From Mya arenaria (taxonomy: Eukaryota; Mollusca; Bivalvia; Myida; Myidae): DNA of 64,000 bases. The notes under the pieces were generated by a model, which was not told the origin of the DNA, did no database searches, and worked only from the letters and a program-made list of their open reading frames with translations. The position numbers were made by a program, and so were the translations under genes. Of the stretch, positions 57,663 through 64,000 are shown in pieces; position 1 is the stretch's first letter; each line of letters begins with the position of its first letter. The stretch covers positions 12,035,937 to 12,099,936 of the forward strand of contig NC_069133.1 of NCBI RefSeq assembly GCF_026914265.1, read 5' to 3'.

Positions 57663-59112
57663 CGTCAAATAAAAGGTATCTTGCGCTGTATAAAAAAGGG
57701 ATTTTATTGCATGAAATAACAAGTCACATTTAAAACAAATCAAGTATTTTACTTTGACAGGTTAAGCAAATACGGAATTAAGTGAGACTCTCAAATAATT
57801 TTGAACGATAATCATAAAACTGTGACAGAAACTCCACTGAATATGATTTCATGGTAACGTTTTTATTCAAAACATGCACGCAAAGTATGCTTACTTCTGG
57901 CCTGTTTCTCAGTATTCCTGCTATGATACCGCGCAGTAATATATTACCATTCAAGGGTAGCGACAATGCTTTCGCTATAACTGCTAAAGTGCCTCATAAG
58001 AGTTTTCTAATACATGAGGTGAAAAATGTCAGCGATGGTGCACTACAAAAACATAATATTCAAAAGTTCTATAACAACAAATCGGAAAGGAGGGCTGGTC
58101 TCGAGGACTTGCTCGATGTGCCAATAAAATACAACACTGGCGCCAACGCAAGTGGGAATCTCGGATCAAAGAAGCGCATACTCTGGTATAATAAGGATTC
58201 CTGGACAAGCATGACAAAAACCACTCAATTGTTCGATAAATGTACTTGGAGGAATTGTATAGCAACTGATATTTTTTCTGAAGTTAACAATGCTGATGCA
58301 GTTATATTCACAGTGAGTTATAAGCAAATGGGACGTCAACCTCCTTTTAAACGTAGAAAACCAGACCAGGCATGGATTTTCAAAGTAGGTGAGAGTCCAT
58401 ATGGGCGTGATTATTCTGAGTACAGCTCACCACAGTGGCGAAATCAGGTTAACTGGTCTAGTTCACTGAATTTAGATTCAGATATGCCTCATGGAGCTGG
58501 CATTATAAAAACGCGGACACAACCGATTGTAAAAGATTATGACGCCATTTTTGACACAAAAAACGAGACCGCTCTCTGGCTTGTAAGCAACTGTAGAGCA
58601 CAAAGCAAGCTGGACATGTATGTCAAGAAGCTAAAAGATGATGGCGTTGATGTTGATATATATGGCGCATGTGGCAAAGGACGAGTGATGGAAGCTGAAA
58701 TGGAAAAGATAATTCCACAATATAAATTTTACTTGGCTTTCGAAAACTCGTTTTGTAGCGACTACTTAACTGAGAAGTTTTTTATGAACTACAACAATGA
58801 CTGGATACTGGTGACAAGAGGCGGTGCAGACTATCGAAAGGTGATTCCGACACAAACATATATCAACAGTGCGGACTTTGATTCACCCGCACAGCTAGCG
58901 GATTATCTGAAAGATTTAGCCAAAGATGGAGATAGGTATGACAATTTATTGAAAAAAAGGACAAATACGGAGCTAAGTATGGAGCTGCTTGGCTCTATTT
59001 CTTGTGTGAACTGTGTCATAGGTTAAACCATGTATCCGAATACAGAATTTCATATCCGAATATAGCTGACCATTTGCAAAAGGACAGATGTCTCAATTCG
59101 ACAGACATTTAG
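57663..59112 (+). pseudogene. Fucosyltransferase copy 4, broken near-duplicate of copy 2
   Basis: From about 57663 it is almost identical to copy 2 and its upstream flank. The ancestral start is followed by a premature stop (TGG TTA in copy 2 is TGG TAA here). Four bases are missing in the anchor, so an alternative ATG at 57851 restores the catalytic frame. One base is lost near 58955 in the NLLKEKDKY segment, so the last 60 or so residues are lost and the frame ends at 59026. The intervening catalytic core (FYLAFENSFCSDYLTEKFF) is intact. Its 3' half switches between copy-2-like and copy-3-like diagnostic bases. It is most likely a young pseudogene; a 391-residue product is conceivable. Confidence 0.85.
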
Positions 59113-60100
59113 ACCAAGAATGTATTGAATATACAGTGTTCTTGATTTGGGCATACATGTATTCTTGTTTTTCCACTGCCTACCTAGTTGTTAGTGTTAG
59201 ATTTGCTTTCGAATTGTTATGCTGCTGCTGCTGATGCTGCTGGTGCTGCTTCTACAACTACTGATGATGATGATGTTGATGACGATGATGATGTGTATTT
59301 TTTTCTTAACGAAAGTGTCATGTTAATAAACAGTTTTTCGCCTATTTATATTTACTATGTTATTACGCTTCAATATGTTAATTGCATAAAACAATATTTA
59401 ATGAAAGGGAAATAATGGCTCGTATTGTTTAACACCAAGTAATATATTGAACACATCTAAATACATATTACTGACATCTTTAAAACAAGCCTTAGCACTA
59501 CCAAACACAGATTTCATCATATGAATCATCTTGGAGCTAACTGTTTCTGCTAATTTTATGCATCATGGAATACAGTATATCAAACATGTTTTGTAGTCAA
59601 CAATTGCACAATAAATGTGTTGTGACCATTTCCTAAGCCATTCGTCATCATTACATTTACAAAATTAAATTATGCAATATAAAGATACTGGTAGATATAA
59701 CAGTGACAAGTGAAGAAAAGGTTATTCCAAGACCCGTACAGAGCATAGTGTTTGAACACTTAATTCTGCACAAAAAATCTCGTATTCAAACATCATACCG
59801 GAATCTACTAATCAGGAAATAATTTATCTTCACGATGGCACAACACATATTAACCTACATTCATATTCGTAAGTATGCGAATATATGTTTTCATCGTGTT
59901 CGCGAAAAATAACACAGAAATGACTTCCACAACTGTTTTGAACTGTTTACACTGCGTCATTGCGTCGCCCGGTGGACCCATTCATTCTCTATTTTATTCA
60001 ACGCTCTCTGGTTACCAGTAAAATGTGAACTTTTCTTTCACATGGCATATATAAACATTTGGTGCCAGACGTGCGCTGAATAATATTGTCATTGTCATAA
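59113..60100. other. Spacer, no gene seen
   Basis: Contains the GCT/GAT runs after copy 4 (59220-59292). The remainder is AT-rich up to the presumed end of the BEL/Pao element. Confidence 0.45.
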
Positions 60101-60199
60101 TGATTTCTGACGTCTTCCTACGGAAAGTGTCATGATGACTTACTATTTCGAAACTGAGCGTTACTTCGGCACATAACGCATTTTCGTTTTCGTAGAATT

Positions 60200-60864
60200 T
60201 AGAACTGAATACGGGATTTTACGATGTTATAAAGTCACCTGCTTGATATTATTGTACTGTGGCACGAGAAACAACTAGAGTGCGGCAGCTATCTTTTATT
60301 CTACTCATTCGTTCGATCGTGAATAACTGAAAATAAAACCAAACCAATGTTCAAGATTCAGTTAACACAACATTTCACATAAGCAATTTCCTAAACAAAT
60401 AACAAACAATAATCAAAATATGAGACAAGAGTGAGTAACAGAGCTTACTTAAGCTATACATCAAGAAGGTACGTGCCAAAACTGCAAAAGTAGCTTGCAA
60501 ACAGGTTCCACGAAAACTACTTACAAAGTGGTTCGACTCGCAAAATACAAAGAAATGCATGGTATTATCACAAAACCGTAAAAGGTGCTTAATATATATA
60601 TCAAAAGGTATTATGTGATGGACAAAACCTACCCTATGGGCCACAAATGACCAAGTAAAAAGCCAAAGCTCAAAACAATTTTGTTTGCATGTTTTCTTCA
60701 CGCGGTAAATATGGACGACGAATTTACCTCCTCAAGAAAGAGCTCCCAAAATACAGAACAAGCAGAGTAAATCATGGCACGAACGAAGCGACAGTCAATA
60801 CAGAGTTGTTCCCCTTATTAAACTGCAGCACAAACTTGGAACTGTAACTATCTGTTACAGAACA
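60200..60864 (-). mobile_element. Presumed 3' LTR of the BEL/Pao element
   Basis: On the minus strand a purine-rich tract (aggcggggag, near 60865-60876) is followed by TGTTCTGTAACAG, the usual TG start of an LTR. The inner end at 60864 is fairly secure. The outer end is only estimated because the 5' LTR lies outside the window. Confidence 0.5.
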
Positions 60865-60879
60865 CTCCCCGCCTGGTTT

Positions 60880-61425
60880 TAATTAAACCAAATAAATGAA
60901 TATTTCAATGCGAACAACAAAAATGATTACACGCGAAATAAAACTGATTACGAATTACTCAGCTCTTACTCAACAATAAATTTCTTAATTAAGTCGGTCA
61001 CGACTGCTATCAAAGATAAACAATTTACTACTCTTAATTGTTTTACCCAAAATTTAAGTATTCCAAAAACAATTCACAAATATGTTATTACACAAATTAA
61101 CCATCAAGTTCAACAACCTTGCTTGATTGTAACAATACATACTTCAGTATGCAAAATGTATGTATCTAAAACAAATGCAACAATACAAATAATGTAATCA
61201 ACACATTACTTAGTTCCACACAATCTTTGTTAAAAAGGCTTAACCATGTTCCTTTATGTAATATTAAAGGTAATATGACACCATATGCTGCATAATGCAT
61301 GTAAATGATCAAATAGACTAGTAAATGATAATATCATGATGGTAAGGTTTGTCATTTCTAAATGAACACAACACTATACAAGTATTTGTTGTAGGTGTAG
61401 CCATGGATCACCAGTCTCTTAGTCT
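60880..61425. other. Untranslated stretch of the BEL/Pao element
   Basis: AT-rich sequence between the end of the element's coding part and its presumed 3' LTR. No other feature is seen. Confidence 0.5.
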
Positions 61426-64000
61426 CTAAGATGGAACAAGCAGCACCATCTCATTAACTGGGCGTACATATGTAGTCGGTTTCCCATTTTTGCCAACAGT
61501 CCGCACTTCCGCAGTCCTGACGTTACTGGGTTCTGCCCGCACCACTAGACCCATAGGCCAATAATTTCTGTGTTCTTGCTTGTCTCTCAACAACACTACA
61601 TCACCACACTGAAGATCTCTCTGCTCTGCTGTCCATTTTCTGCGCACTTGCAATGTTTGAAGGAACTCAGACCTCCACCGCTTCCAGAACTGTTCTGCCA
61701 GGATTTGAACCCGCTTCCACTGTGCCCGATACATGTCTTTAATATCAGTTGTTATAACTACGTCCACAATACACTCACTTTTTGTGTAAGGATCATTGCT
61801 GGATTTAATGGAGTAGGGCAAGAAGAATCTGCACACACTGGCACTAATGGTCTTGAATTAATAATGGCACTCACTTCCGCCAAGAACGTAGTTAAAACCT
61901 CATGTGTAAGGCTGTTTCCAGGTAGATCCAACAACATCGAATCAAGAATTCTTCGCGTGACGCCGATTATTCGTTCCCATACGCCTCCACGGTGTGATGA
62001 ATGAGGAGGATTCAAAATCCACACTGCACCTTCCTGGTCCATATATCTTCTAACACTGTCATTGAAGTTGACGCCTAAAACGTCTAACGCTCCCATGAAG
62101 TTGGTCCCGTTGTCTGAACGATATACCTTGACCTTGCCACGGGTACTGGTGAATCTACGTAAAGCATTGATGAAAGAAGAACTGCTCAATTCCTCAATTA
62201 CCTCGATATGGACTGCTCTTGATGTAAGGCAGGTAAACAGAACAGCCCAACGTTTGTTTGCAGCTTGACCGCCCCTCGTACGTCTGCTCACGACTTGCCA
62301 TGGACCGAAACAGTCAAGCCCAACTGACGTGAAAGGAGGACCTGGCCTCAAACGATCTGTTGGCAGATCAGCCATCTTCTGACATCCCAATCCTCCACGA
62401 AGTCGTTGGCATTTCACACAATGATGGATGACAGACATAACAAGCCGCTTGGCTCCTGTTATCCAGAACCCTGCTTCTCTAATGGCACCTTCTGTAAAGT
62501 GTCGACCCTGGTGTTTGACCCTCTCATGGTAATGTTGTACTACCAATCTAGAAGTATGGTCTTTACCCGGAAGGATAATGGGATACTTTTCGACAACTCC
62601 CAAGTCTGAATTTCGAAGACGCCCTCCGACCCTCAACGTCCCTTCTTCGTCTATAACTGGATTTAAGCTTACAATTGAACTGTCTTTTGGTATTCGACTG
62701 TTATTCTGTATAGAGTCAATTTCTTTGAAATACACCTCTCTCTGGACTGATTGAATCACAATTTTTTCGGCAAATGTTTTCAGCTCATGATTTTCAACGT
62801 GCTCATTGTCAATGGAGTCACTGGCGCCATGTAGCTTCCTATAAACACGTCGCACAAATCTTTTCAAGACCACCAGTGCATTCACCAATCTACTCCACTG
62901 AGAGAAAGTTTCAAAGCCTCTTGTGTTTAGATATGTCTTAGACACAATATTTGTTTTTATGCACTGTATGACTGGACGTATCTCTGGGTCGTCTGCTTGA
63001 GAGTGAAGCTGGTACATGTCTTCTGTGTCGCGTGTCTCGGTGAGAAGAAAACTTGGTCCGCAAAGCCAAATGCTGTCTTGAAGAGTTTCTGCCGGTGTGG
63101 GTCTCGTACCCAGGTCCGCCGGGTTTTCTTTAGTAGGCACAAAACACCACTGATCAGGTCTCGAGAGTTTTAGAATTCTACTGACACGGTTTTCTACGTA
63201 CACATAGAACCGTCTCACACGGTTATGGAGGTATCCGAGTACCACTCTACTGTCTGTGTAAAATCTCATTTGTCCAACTGGCATGTGTAAGTGTTCACAA
63301 ATGATGTCCGCTAATTCTACAGCTAATACCGCTGCACACAACTCTAACCTTGGAATTGTATGTCCGTGTTTGGGTGAAACCTTAGATTTTCCTATGATGA
63401 AGACAACACTCGTGTCTCCATTTGCATCTATTGTCTTAAGGTAGGCGACAGCAGCTATTGCTTTCTCGGATGCATCCGAAAATATGTGAATCTGTTGGTC
63501 AACTGTAGCACTAAGTGACCCTTCAAGGTAAGTTCGTGGGACTTTCAAGTCCTCAAGATGTTTTAATGATTCGCACCATTTTACCCATTGATCCCTAGTG
63601 TCGACTGGCAATGGCTCATCCCAGTCTGGAGATTTCGACATCAGGTCCCTCATGATGATCCGTCCATGGACTACGACAGGGGAGATAAATCCCAGAGGGT
63701 CAAAAAGACTGTTCAGTGTAGACAAAATACCGCGTCTTGTGCATGGCTTGATTTCTTCAGAAATTGTGAACGTGAAATAATCAGAATCTAGGTTCCAGTT
63801 CATTCCAAGACTTCTCTGTACAGGGAGATTCTCATGTCCCAAGTCTAGATCTTTTAGATCTTTCGCCAGATCTTCTTTCGGGAAAGCCTTCATGACCTCT
63901 CTGCTGTTTGATGATATCTTGTGTAGCTTCAACTTTCCACCAGTATCCAGTGCCTGTTGAGTCCGTTTCATCAAGTCTATCGCCTCTTGTGGAGTCTGCA

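Larger units (their letters stand above)
60200..64000 (-). mobile_element. BEL/Pao LTR retrotransposon, 3' part
   Basis: A minus-strand copy running off the right edge; gag, the protease/RT start and the 5' LTR are outside. Parts seen in gene order: the Pao-type segment after the RT (about 63974-63500), RNase H (about 63480-63230; FSDASEKAIAAVAYL, FYTDSRVVLGYLHN), integrase with its zinc-binding region (HHCVKCQRLRGG) and catalytic core (about 62400-61900; VGLDCFGPW, YRSDNGTNF), and the BEL-typical C-terminal domain (about 61740-61426; GDVVLLRDKQEHRNYWP). The visible part is nearly whole, with about one break, so the copy is probably young on an evolutionary scale. It is not related to the host genes beside it. 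Confidence 0.9.

Overview
The window looks like nuclear DNA of a mollusc, most likely a bivalve. It is AT-rich and intron-rich, full of short non-autonomous DNA transposons, tRNA-derived SINEs, minisatellites and microsatellites. It carries expanded families that are common in bivalves: alpha-1,3-fucosyltransferases, Methuselah/adhesion-type receptors and SPRY adaptors. The organism call is inference; no species is claimed.

Layout. (1) 1-1.2 kb is an 84-bp satellite with an inverted, diverged block at its edge. (2) 1.77-26.6 kb, minus strand, holds an undescribed-looking family of multi-exon genes. Each starts with a signal-peptide exon, then a 10-nt microexon, one transmembrane exon, a three-exon SPRY domain of the SPSB (SPRY/SOCS-box) type, and a variable tail. 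Gene A (1768-13058) is complete in the window. A second locus (15804-26627) has one N-terminus followed by two full SPRY cassettes (C, then B). Every junction between modules is phase 1, so they can be read as one two-SPRY protein or as alternative 3' cassettes. The A and B tails carry PPxY motifs in place of a SOCS box, which suggests membrane-tethered SPRY adaptors that recruit NEDD4-type ligases. (3) 28.0-28.14 kb has one isolated candidate exon with an EF-hand-like loop. (4) 31.98-36.68 kb, minus strand, is a complete three-exon family-B/Methuselah-like receptor of about 925 residues. (5) 37-46 kb has no recognised gene. It holds nested and copied transposon pieces, a GC-rich palindromic element and a 38-bp minisatellite. 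(6) 46.4-59.1 kb, plus strand, is a tandem cluster of intronless GT10 fucosyltransferases: two intact genes, two broken copies and one small fragment, with signs of gene conversion. (7) 60.1-64.0 kb, minus strand, is the 3' part of a BEL/Pao LTR retrotransposon that runs off the right edge.

The SPRY genes, receptor and fucosyltransferases show no sign of working as one unit. They are neighbouring tandem families separated by repeats. The SPRY locus is the part most worth following up. All exon models rest on splice consensus, matching reading-frame phase, and identical exon lengths across paralogous cassettes; no transcript data were available.
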